This document shows positions 47,858-58,351 of a stretch of 64,000 nucleotides of DNA, one piece after another. Source of the DNA: Erythroxylum novogranatense (lineage: Eukaryota > Streptophyta > Magnoliopsida > Malpighiales > Erythroxylaceae); the NCBI GenBank assembly GCA_029891385.1, contig CM057235.1:9047001-9111000 (forward strand), in the 5' to 3' direction. A program made the position numbers and the translations under genes. Each line of letters begins with the position of its first letter. The first letter of the stretch is position 1. Under the pieces are notes generated by a model. The model had not been told where the DNA came from, did no database searches, and saw only the letters and a program-made list of their open reading frames with translations.

Positions 47858-50800
47858 TGTAGCGCCCCCTTACCATAGGGTACCCACCGAAATGCCCGTA
47901 GGTCATTCCGGTACGTAACCTACGCTAAGAGACCACTACTGACAACTACCACTACACTCCTCATGGCATCACAATCATAAAACAGACAAAGAAACCGACA
48001 ACTTTTAAAAACCAAACTAGATTTCATTTCATTCACTCAAAATTCAGAAATTTACAAACTGTCAGTATTTCAGTCTGTACATGTTCCAAAACACTGTACA
48101 CTAAGTACCATGTAGTAATGTACATAGGACAGATCTAACTATAAGTCTCCAAAAGAAAGCCCAGCTGACCGACCTTTGAGCCATCGCTTCTCTCGCCAAT
48201 CCACAATACACGGCTCTACAGTCCTGAGGGAGCTATCAGTCTACACTTTATCCTGAAAAATAGATTGCAATTTTGGATGAGTTTGCGAACTCAATGAGAA
48301 ACCATCATCGATGGTTCTCCCAATTCATGCATCACACAAGCATGATACAGTACACATCCAGTAATTATACAAAACACAATGCTAATACAATCACAGTAAT
48401 AGGCATACTGATGCAGTCCACGGCAAGCGAACATAGTTGCGATCATAGATCGATATACACGGTCAAGTACCATGTCAAATATTCAGTCCAGTATGCAATG
48501 CACATGTGACTCTTTTCCAGTTCATTATAGTATCGTGACCGAGCGCATAAACAGTATTCAGTGTAGACGCGTTTGGGGAGAGTTATCTCCCTTCGAGCTC
48601 GAGGCTCGTTTGAAGATGTCGAGCTCTGGGCGATTCGATGTCGATGGCGTCTCGGTTCACAATTTTTCTTTTAGCAGTTTGATGCATTTATGCATGAATG
48701 CACATGCTCCATAGCAGTTAACATGATATGTCATGATCCAAATATTCAGTCCAATTAAACAGTTGTCTAATGCTCAATTTACAGTCAATATAGGCCATGT
48801 ATACACGTAATCCCCGTAGGGCAAATAAATCACAGTAAACACGTAGATTGAGACAACCACCTAGGTTACTCACCTATTACTTTCGAGCTAATGCCGGAAG
48901 TTTCTGCCCGTCGGTTGACGACGCTCCACTTGGGCCTCTATAAGAATCGAGAAAAAACGAGTCACTAATATGCAATTTGTGCACATGTAGGTGAAATATG
49001 CATGTTCATGAATTCCGACCCTAATCCCATTTTTTTCCCTCGAAAAATCCATCTAAAATTAGAAACCTATTGGCGGCGACGGCATGCAATTGGACCTCTA
49101 TAGGTCCCCAATTAAACAAAACGATAATTAAAGGCTCCGTTGCCGGGCCACGTCAATTCCGTCTAAAATTCCCAATTTCTCACAAATGAAATTCAATATG
49201 TTACAAATCGATGCCTCGAGAATCAGTCAATCGGACGTCGGACGGAAAAGAAATTGACAAAAGAAACAATCGGGTCACTTAATGCCAAATAATAACAAAA
49301 ATAATAAAAAATATATATATCGCGAGGGCGAGACGTCGCCCTCGCGACCGGGCCAATTTACCTCGCGATCTGGCGAGTTCCTCTACTTCCTTGCCCTTTT
49401 TCCTGTTTTCAATCCAAATTTCCAATCTCTATAATTCTTAGCACACAAATCGGAAAAATACAAACCATAGCTTGTTGCAAAGGTCATGAAAAGCTCTACA
49501 ATTCTCAAGAAGACCACAAAAATCAATTTCACCCCCTAAGGGTGTTAAAATCCACTCAAACCTACTGCCCACTCAAACCTATCAAAACAGGGCAGTACAT
49601 TTCAAATTCAGTAACTCTCTGATTCTTCAGTCAACAATTACCCAATAAATATGCTCATCAAGGTCACAATGTTATCTACAACTTTCATGAACCACCCAAA
49701 ATCAGATTCACTTGCTAACAATGTCAAACAATTCCACAAAGAATCAGCCTACTGAAATCAACTAATCTGGACAGTAATTTCCCAAACAGCATATCTCTTA
49801 GCACAAATGTCACTAAATTCACTACCTTATATCCCTGAAAAGATAAGATCACAAACTTCAAGTTTCATGCAGAACTCAAACTCCAATTCGATTTCTAACA
49901 ATTTCAAAACCATTATGCAAGTTACTGCCATGATCAACCATCCACATCCTAATGTAGGATCAGTTTTTACAAAATCATAACTCCAAACTCTGACCTCTAA
50001 AACTTACATGCCATATCTCATTTTCAAGATAATTTCTTCCTCTGCAACTTTGACGAAGATCACTCACATCAATTCAGTTCACATAAATTGTTAAAATTGT
50101 TTCCAATCCGAGAACTCACAAAATCGACAAGTAGACCAGGTTTCATCACAAAGCATAAAACCAGTCAATAGTAATCAGGTCATATATCCTAATATACAAC
50201 TCGAAAAATAGCAAGATCAGTGGCAATGGAAAGCTAACTCAATATTCTACAACTTTAATGAAGACCATTTTCCCAAATTCCATATCAATTAATTTAGAAA
50301 AATCAGCAAAGCTCATAGGTTATGGTTTCGGTTACTGTTCACAGGCAATAAAACAGTAACTTGCCATGCAAAAATTCACCCTTCTACCATTACAATTTAA
50401 CACCACCTATTTCACACAAAGTTGAAGCCAACATCCCAAAGTTTACTTGGGCACAAACCTCACCTCATTTGCTCACCTATACAATTAGTTATGAACAAAA
50501 CATGACAGTAGGTTCAAAACTCAATTTCCAGCTTTCATCAACAACCTAACTCCTATCACTTCTAACATCAATAACACATCACTAAGCATCCATTTCTACC
50601 ACTAATTCAACCACAAACTAATCACAACATTTACTTATATAATTAACCAAACTTTGGCAGCACATACCTACACAATTTCCATACTTTGTTTCCATGTATT
50701 AAGCATCATAAACATCATTAATAACATCACTTATCACATACTTTAGTTACCAAAATCAATTCCCTCACACAAGCATACTTTAAACCCATTCCAACCTACC

Positions 50801-51699
50801 ACTTCCATGATCAAATAAATGCACAAGTGCTTCCCATGCATGCTTCTAACTACCATGGTATTCAATACCTAATGAAAACATCATTAAAACAAAGAACTTA
50901 AAAGAACCTTACCTATCAAGCTTCCAATCTTTACTTCCTTCTTAACTTTTTTACTTCCTACCTTCACTAATCACTTCTTCCACCACCATACATATATATT
51001 TCATCATCATGGGAAGACTATAGCTTGGTGACAAGTAAGAGAACTCTAAAGTGTTTGGAGGAAGGAAGGAGAAATCAATAAAGAAGGAGGAGATGAGAGG
51101 GTTTCGGATGATGCAAGGGAGAAGTGGCCTTTTTAAGTGATTCCAATGTTAAAAGAAACAAGGAGAAGGTCGTATGGAAGGAGAACATAAGACAAAACCC
51201 ATTAATGAAATGGGACACTTGGCATTTAAGGTGAATAAAATACAATTTATCCTAATCCAATTTAATTAAAAACTAATTCCAATTAATTTCTAATCATGAT
51301 ACTAAAATATTATCCTAACCTCATTTATCCACTAATCTTATGCCATTAGGCAATCTTGTTCAGTACAAAACAGCTCACTCACTCAGTCAGTTGGAATTTT
51401 CCAGTTCGGGAAAGAACCCCAAAAATTTCTAGAAAAATTCCCATAAATCCCTAAAAATAGAAAACGATTTATAGCGCACTCAGAATAATTTTTCAAACCC
51501 AATAACCCTGATAATCACAATGAAATTACATTAGGCGCGAAAACCGGGAATATCATGTATGCATGTGCGATAAATTCCTGTACACAATTGTGAGTATGCA
51601 ACAATCCTATTATGCATGAGCAGTCCTATGAAGTCCCAATCTAGCACATCCTATGCCAATTTACTATTCTACCCTTCCAATTGAGGGTGGGATGTTACA
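47858..51699 (-). repeat. 3' LTR of gypsy C
   Basis: 3842 bp. TATA-like CTTAAAAAGG on the sense strand near 51130, predicted intron, and a GC-rich perfect hairpin at 49321-49346 (11-bp arms, loop GACG) inside a small CpG-rich island (49318-49380). Confidence 0.9.
48253..50912 (-). other. Predicted LTR-internal intron, gypsy C 3' LTR
   Basis: Sense donor GATAG/GTAAGG at 50912; acceptor CTATTTTTCAG/G ending 48253. The hairpin TGAGTTTGCGAACTCA (48278-48293) ends 25 nt before the AG and the ACCATCATCGATGGT palindrome is at 48301-48315. Length 2660 nt. Confidence 0.5.
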
Positions 51700-54010
51700 A
51701 TTACCCCTCCTAATAAAAATTTCGTCCGTGAAATTCTTACCTAATTGAGCGAACAGGTGAGGATACTGTCTCCTCATGTGCTCCTCGGTCTCCCAGGTAG
51801 CCTCCTCAGTTGAATGATTCCTCCAGAGAACTTTCACCAGTGGAATACTCTTGTTCCTCAATTGCTTCACCTGTGACCCGATAATCCGTATAGGCTCCTC
51901 TACATAACTCAGATTACTAGAGACCGCAATTTCCTGAGCCGGTATCACATGTATCGGATCTGACCGATATCTACGGAGCATACTCACATGGAAGACGTCA
52001 TGCAACTGAGACATCTCACTCGGTAAAACTAGCCTGTAGGCCAAAGGTCCTATCCTCTCAGTGATCTCATATGGACCAATGTACCTAGGGCTTAACTTAC
52101 CCTTTTCCCAAATCTCGACACCACGCCACGGAGACACCGTAAGAACACTCTGTTGCCCACATTATACTCAATGTCCCTCTGTCTTTGATCCACATAGCTC
52201 TTACATCTCATCTGAGTCGCTTTGATGCGACTTGAATCGCTTTAACCTTATCAGCAATATCTGAATCAGCTCGGGGCCTCGATCATCCTCACACCCTCTT
52301 CATCCCAATACAAAGGCGATCTACACGGTCGCCCATACAGTGCCTCATATGGTGCCATCCCGATGCTACTGTGATAGTGATTGTTGTATGCAAACTTAAT
52401 CAGGGCCAGATACTGATCCCATGCTCCTCTGAACTCCAATACACAAGCCCGAAGCATATCCTCAACAGTCTTAATCGTCCTCTCACTCTGCCCATCTGTC
52501 TGAGGATGAAATGTTGTACTGAAATTCAGCTTAGTACCCATAGCAGACTGCAGACTCTGCCAAAATCTCGAAGTAAATCTGGGATCCCTGTCAGACACTA
52601 TCGACACTGGGACCCCATGCAGTCTCACTATCTCCGCCACATACTTCTGGGCCAACTGATCCATGGTATTGGTCTCCCTCACTGGCAAGAAATGGGCCGA
52701 TTTAGTCAACCGGTCCACTATGACCCAGATAGCATCATGCTGCCTCGGCGTCCTAGGCAACCCCATAATGAAATCCATGGTAATTTGTTCCCATTTCCAC
52801 TCTGGAATAGGCAACGAATGAAGCTTCCCTACTGGAGCCTGGTGCTCAGCCTTAACCTGCTGACATGTCAAACATCTAGATACATACTCAGCTACCTGCT
52901 TTTTCATGCCAGGCCACCAGAAATGTTGCTTCAAAGTGTTATACATCTTGGTAGTACCAGGATGCATAGCATAGGCAGTCATATGCACCTCCTCCAATAT
53001 CTCTCTCCTCAAGTCATCCACATCAGGCACACAAAGCCTCTGCCCTATCCATAAAGTCTCATATCTCAAGTCAAACTCAGAACTCGAATCAGCTTTTACT
53101 TTCTCAATCAGTCTCACCATAACAGGGTCCTTGTCCTGAACTCTCCTGATCCTGTCCAGTAGCATCGGTCTCAGTGTCAAAGTAGCCAATAAGACTCCAT
53201 CCTGCTCCAGATTCATCTAAACATTCAAAGCCCTCAACTGAATCAAGTTAGGCAACCTCATTGCACGAATACAGTTTGTCTAGTATGTGACTTCCTACTC
53301 AGAGCATCTGCCACTACATTGGCTTTCCCAGGGTGATACTCGATAGTACAGTCATAATCCTTCAACAACTCAAGCCATCTCCTCTGCCTCAAATTCAACT
53401 CTCTCTGGCTTAGTAAATATCTCAAACTCTTGTGGTCAGTGAAGATCTGAAAAGTCTCACCATACAGGTAATGCCTCCAAGTCTTCAGAGCAAACACAAC
53501 TGCAGCTAACTCTAAATCATGAACAGGATAGTTTACCTCGTGAGACCTCAACTGTCTCGAGGCATAGGCGATGACTCTTCCGTGCTGCATCAAAACACAC
53601 CCCAATCCCTGATGCGATGCATCACTGTATACCTCAAATCCTCCAGTCCCAGATGGAATAGCTAACACCGGTGCGGTAGTCAACCGATGTTTGAGCTCCT
53701 CAAAGCTCTTTTGACACTCCTCAGTCCATCTGAATGGTACATTCTTCCTCAGAAGCTTTGTCAGAGGGGCTGAAATCAATGAAAACCCCTCGACAAACCT
53801 CCGGTAATAACCAGCCAATCTGAGGAAACTCCGAAGCTCCGGCACATTCCTAGGAGCCTCCCACTTCAGCACTGTCTCAACCTTACTCGGATCCACCTGA
53901 ATACCCTCTCCAGTGACTATATGCCCCAAAAATATCACCTGATCCAGCCAAAATTCACACTTACTGAATTTGGCATACAACTGTCTCTCCCTCATAGTCT
54001 ACAATACAAT
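51664..54010 (-). pseudogene. Gypsy C pol: RT end, RNase H, integrase, chromodomain
   Basis: Sense order: the RT thumb and RNase H run from [15 protein letters not shown] (about 53990) through [15 protein letters not shown] and FTDHKSLRY to [11 protein letters not shown] (about 53290). Integrase is on 53216-52266 with an intact HHCC finger (HMTAYAMH...CLTCQQ) and all three catalytic acidic residues (MDFIMG, VSDRDPRF, SERTIKTVED). After a frameshift zone (52265-52138) the last part (52137-51664) holds GKLSPRYIGPY and a chromodomain (PLVKVLWRNHS...EEATWE). The stop lies inside the 3' LTR, so about 11 codons are LTR-encoded. Upstream pol including the RT active site is deleted. Integrase is the best-preserved domain in the window, but a separate frame and lack of its own gag-pol context make expression unlikely. 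Confidence 0.92.
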
Positions 54011-54029
54011 CCTCAAGTGCTCACTATGC

Positions 54030-54260
54030 TCTCAGAATCGAGCCTTGGCTCCCTCGACCTCGGTGAGTCATCTTGCCATAAAATCGACACCCCACCTTGC
54101 AAGAAGAAGTCATACCTCCTCTCCCGTCTCACGGGAACTCGAGGAGGCAAATCCTCAGTACGAGGCATGGAAGACTCTCTACTCGCTCCCACTGATCCTT
54201 GGTCAACTGGCTGCTCAACCTGATCACCTAATGCAGAAGACCTAGAACAAAACAAAAATT
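54030..54260 (-). pseudogene. Gypsy C gag remnant
   Basis: Short proline/arginine-rich frame (PRTEDLPPRVPVRRERR) next to the PBS side, joined abruptly near 54030 to RT sequence. It looks like the gag N-terminus left by an internal deletion. Low information content, so the assignment rests on position. Confidence 0.5.
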
Positions 54261-54331
54261 CTGATCAGTTTCAACAGTTCCATCAAATTCATACCTAAAT
54301 TGTTACTACTCGCAAAAGATGCCAAACCATG

Positions 54332-54343
54332 CTCTGATACTCC
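54332..54343 (-). other. Primer-binding site of gypsy C
   Basis: Plus-strand GCTCTGATAC followed by TC, i.e. sense GTATCAGAGC; the outermost bases were lost at the junction with the truncated 5' LTR. Confidence 0.8.
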
Positions 54344-54623
54344 CAAAAATTTCCAAAAAAATTCTCATAAATCCCTAAAAATAGAAAACGATTTATAGCG
54401 CACTCAAAATAATTTTTCAAACCTAATAACCCTGATAATCACAATGAAATTACATTAGGCGCGAAAACCGGGAATATCATGTATGCATGTGCGATAAATT
54501 CCTGTGCACAATTGTGACTATGCAACAATCCTATTATGCATGAGCAGTCCTATGAAGTCCCAATCTAGCACATCCTATGCCAATTTACTATTCTACCCTT
54601 CCAATTGAGGGTGGGATGTTACA
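54343..54623 (-). repeat. Truncated 5' LTR of gypsy C
   Basis: 281 bp matching 51418-51699, i.e. only the first part of U3. About 3.5 kb of the LTR, including any promoter, is deleted up to the PBS, while the TSD is intact, so the deletion followed insertion. Confidence 0.9.
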
Positions 54624-55252
54624 ATGACCGTTCCTTAACAATCTCCCTTCCATTTTTGGCTAATTGGACCGTTGGAATTTATGTGTTGTACCTATAAGTC
54701 GACTTGTCGAGTTGTATAATTCGACTTGTGACCATAAGTCGACTTGTCGAGTTGTATAAGTCGACTTTTGACAACATTTTACGTAAACTTGCATCTCCTC
54801 TCTTCTATAAGTCGACTTGTGATGTGTAAGTCGACTTGTGGTCCACGATAAGTCAACTTGTATGCTGTTAGTCGACTTGTGTTGACATATCTTCATATAT
54901 TAGTTGACATATGATGTTCTAGTCGACTTATGTAAGCTTCAACGGTAATATCCACTCAAATCTTCTATAATCTTCATTATTTAAGCCTCTTTCACTTATA
55001 GGAAACTTCCATCTTGATTCTTCAATGATTAAACACTTGCCCATCTTGATTTGTACAATTCTTTCATTGAATATCAATCCCAAAATACCTGAAATAATTT
55101 CTTAACCAATTCTATACATTTTATTATTATCAAAACATAAGTGGAATTAATTTGTCAACCACCATTGGTCCAACAAATTTTGTGTACAGAAACACAACCC
55201 AATCCAAATTTACTATTTATCCTTCCCATCGGTGACAGCATGTTACATGTAA

Positions 55253-57306
55253 AGTGATTGTTATTATTCTTATTAATAAATAATAAGGTTTAAAATTCTA
55301 CATTAGACCTATCAGTTTAAATAGGATAATTATACACTATGCAATTATATATATATATATATATATATATAACATAATTGTATATATGTATCACTAGTTA
55401 ACTATTAAATTAGTTTTATATAAGCGATATAGAAATTTTCCCATTTCCTTCTTCAATCGAGTTCTTAGTCCTTTATGCCACTAGTCTTTTATTTCAATTA
55501 GTTTGGCTTAATATTTCAATTTATTTTATGCTTTTGCTATATATTTTATTATGGAAATCAATTTTCTTATCTCCTTTGGCATCCATTTCAAACTAATTTT
55601 ATTATTTCCTCTAGCATCATCAATAAAAATTTAGAAAAGAACTTGGTAAGTTTGAAATTTCTTATAATTCTTTAATTTTGGGTGAATTACATGATTATTA
55701 ATATACATACATAAGTATTTAAAATAGAAATTTAGGAAATAGATTGTGTATTTAACCCTTTTGTTATTTATGTTTTGATCTTTGAACTTTTGATAATTTT
55801 GTCATTTTAGGTTGTTCGATCTATTTCTTGGTTTTGTTTCATTAACCATTACATGATTTTGTTAATTGGCATCACCAATTTCTTATCATCTTTGTTGGAT
55901 TTTGTTTCCTCACATTATATTAGTCTTACGATGGTTCTTAATGAAGCTTCTAAAACTCCAAGAAAGTTAATCTTCTCTTATACTCTAATTTAGAACTTGA
56001 CTTATTGAAACATTGCTATTGTTTCCTTTATTATAAATCTCCATTGAACATGGAATTTTCATCAATTTGTAGGTTCGACATATAGATATAATGTTTCCTA
56101 CACCCTTACTAAAACTTAAAGTCATAGTAATAGAATTATTATTCTCCTTTATTTTTGTCTAAGTGAAATTTCTTTATATAAATTTATATGCATCTACTTT
56201 ATTAATATAAAATTGTAGTATCTCTCGTATAAGTTTCATGGTTCTTCACCGTTATCCCTTCTTCTAGGCTTTTTATTGTGAAAAGGAGGTAATATGAGCT
56301 ACAATTTTTAGTCTTTGGTGAAAATTATTCATGTTTTCTAAACTGTGCTCAATAAGTTTTATATGATTGTTTTAATATATCCTTCTTTCTAAACTGTTAA
56401 AACTTTTTTTTTGGTTGTAGGAACTCATTTGTTGGCAATATTTCTATTTTGAAGAAGATTGAAGAGAAGCTTTAGCAGATATTGAAATGACATTCATTTC
56501 CTTATATTTTTGACAATGTCAACAATGAATTTGCACACATTTTAATCGAATTTGTATTAGTTTCTATATTTTTCATTATAGCTCCGTCATCATCTTCTTT
56601 CATGTATTTCAGCAAGATCCTTCTGCGTGTTAATTGAGGTAAGTTAATTTGTTTTTTACTACATTTTTTAAACTTAGTTTAATTTGGGTATTTGTTTGCA
56701 GATTGAACTTCCCATCTGAACATATTACATGGCTTATTTAATTTGGGTTGCATAAACTAAAACTTGTTTGTGGCATGAACTTTGGTTTATTAATGAATTA
56801 ATATAGGATGAGTTTGACTTATATTATTGCTCCAACTATCTTAATTATGTGAATCCGTTATTTCCTTGATTCTCTCTTAAATGATTATGTTTTGTTTACT
56901 TTTCATGTGCAAATTTTTACATGGCTTTTTAAAAAAATTTATATGTTAAACTAAATTATTAAAATAAGTATTCCTATTTTTACGAATCGTATTATATTAG
57001 GCATTAGTACATATTAAATATCCATTAAATATCAACATTAATTTTCTTCTAACATATATGATTACGAACATATATGTTCAATCTTCAGTTTAAAAATATT
57101 TTAGATCTCAACCCATAAATCTTAACCCATAACTCGTGATGGAGCTCCCGTGAGGCTTATCGGTAAAAAATACTAAGAGCCTAAGATTCAGAGCGAGAAC
57201 TTGTTTTGTTGATTCACAAGTCTTATCTTAGATGTTTTGTAGTCTTTGGCAAACATGAATGATACTAACTATGGGTTCACTATTTCAAATTAACAGATTT
57301 CCACAA
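55253..57306. other. AT-rich DNA upstream of the TNP2 pseudogene
   Basis: No open frame with a recognisable domain. A TA microsatellite is at about 55343-55370. It may include the 5' part of the CACTA element to which the TNP2 remnant belongs, but I found no CACTA terminus with subterminal repeats. Confidence 0.5.
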
Positions 57307-58351
57307 ATGAGTATTTGGGATAGATCTTGGATGTATAAAAGATTAACACCTGATAGTTTCATTAATCCTGAATTTGTTGAGGGAGTTGAAGCTTTTATTC
57401 ATTATGCATGTTCTCAACCTACATATATGGATGGGAAAAAGATCAAATATCCATGTAAAAAGTGCAAACACAAACATTTCCTTCCTATTGATGAAGTTAA
57501 TGGGCATTTGATGAGAAAAGGGTTTGCCCCCAATTATTTTGAGTGTACACGACATGGGGAACTGTTGATTTATAGCACATCAACGGATAATCAAGCATAA
57601 TCGTCTATCAACTTATATGAGTTTGAAAGGGGAGTTGGATTTAGAACAAATTATAGGGATGGAACTAAACATCCATACATGAAAATGATTTATGATGCAT
57701 CCGGTTATACCTTTGAGGAAAATAGGGAAAATCTTGAAGAAAAACCTAACCCACAGGCAAAACAATTTTTTAGACTTACAACGGTCAACTGATCAAGAAT
57801 TATATTCAAATTATGAGACAATGACCAAATAATCTTCAATTTCTTGAATATTGAACATAAAGTCTAAAGGCCATATTTTAGACTATAGTTATGATAAAAT
57901 TCTTGAATGGTATAATGAATCATTGCCTCCTGATTATATAATGGTTGATAGTTTTTACAATATGAAGAAACTTATTAGGGGTCTTGTTTTGCCTGTTGAA
58001 AAGATTGATCATTTCAAATTAGGTTGTATGTTGTATTAAGGAGATGATGTGGAATTACAAGAGTGTAAATATTGTGGTCAATCTAGGTTCAAGCCTAAAA
58101 AGCATTTTATGAAACAAAAATTAGTACCCTAGAAGTGGATGTATGATTTCCCGATAACTCTGAGACTTCAAAGAATATTTGCTTCTGATGTTACTACATC
58201 TCACATGAGATGACATGATAAACACAAATAGGAAGATGGAATAATTAGTCATCCATCAGATGCATTAGTATGGAAACATTTCAATAACACCTATCTTAAG
58301 TTTGCAACTGAAAGTCAAAATGTTAGGTTAGGATTGTTAATGGATGGATTC
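57307..58351 (+). pseudogene. CACTA transposon TNP2/TNPD-type transposase, N-terminal part (broken)
   Basis: Start ATG at 57307, just after an intron-like AACAG. The first 98 codons are a transposase-associated domain (DRSWMYKRL, FVEGVEAFIHYAC, MDGKKIKYPCKKCKH, HLMRKGFAPNY). After a frame change, 57851-58351 follows the TNP2 family: GLVLPVEKID, CKYCGQSRFKP, FPITLRLQRIF, SHPSDALVWKHF, NVRLGLLMDGF. In-frame stops occur at 58037, 58130, 58211 and 58229; at least 58037 and 58211 fall where the family usually has tryptophan. At 58352 copia D begins; the DDE-bearing rest would lie beyond it, outside the window. Confidence 0.88.

Larger units (their letters stand above)
47858..54623 (-). mobile_element. 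Gypsy C: internally deleted chromovirus inside copia B 5' LTR
   Basis: Ends TGTAGCGCCCCC (47858) and GGGATGTTACA (54623), TSD ATGAC (47853-47857 and 54624-54628). Minus orientation. The 3' LTR is complete (3842 bp) but only 281 bp remain of the 5' LTR. Most of gag, all of protease and the RT N-terminus are deleted. Integrase with chromodomain is well preserved. Confidence 0.92.
43645..55175 (-). mobile_element. Copia B: Sirevirus-like, gag-only non-autonomous element
   Basis: LTR end TGTTAGCGATC at 43645, right end GGTCCAACA at 55175, TSD AATTT (43640-43644 and 55176-55180). Minus orientation. The internal region is only 2.4 kb (44831-47223): gag, the first residues of a protease, then spacer with repeated PPT-like tracts. 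RT, RNase H and integrase are absent. LTR style, gag type and multiplied PPTs fit Sireviruses. It would depend on pol from a relative. Gypsy C is inserted in its 5' LTR. Confidence 0.85.
47224..55175 (-). repeat. 5' LTR of copia B, interrupted
   Basis: LTR pieces 47224-47857 and 54629-55175, split by gypsy C. The sense 3' end reads TA instead of CA (plus-strand TATTAG for TGTTAG). It diverges from the 3' LTR mainly in short replaced words such as CTTCCGGC versus CTTAAGC. Confidence 0.9.
15330..55247 (-). mobile_element. Solo gypsy LTR (family A), split into three pieces by nested elements
   Basis: The left end TGTAGCATCCC (15330) and right end CATGTTACA (55247) are the two ends of one LTR in minus orientation, similar at both ends to the LARD-like LTR. 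Flanks are TGTAT (15325-15329) and TGTAA (55248-55252), a 4/5-match TSD. The LTR pieces are 15330-16546, 41547-43644 and 55181-55247, about 3.4 kb in all. The joins are supported by the TSDs of the two elements inserted in it (AGGGG and AATTT). No internal domain accompanies it, so it is a solo LTR from LTR-LTR recombination. A TATA box in sense orientation is seen at 43190-43201. Confidence 0.82.

Noticed and set aside
52371..53054. Plus-strand frame of 227 codons
   Set aside because: Antisense shadow of the gypsy C integrase frame.
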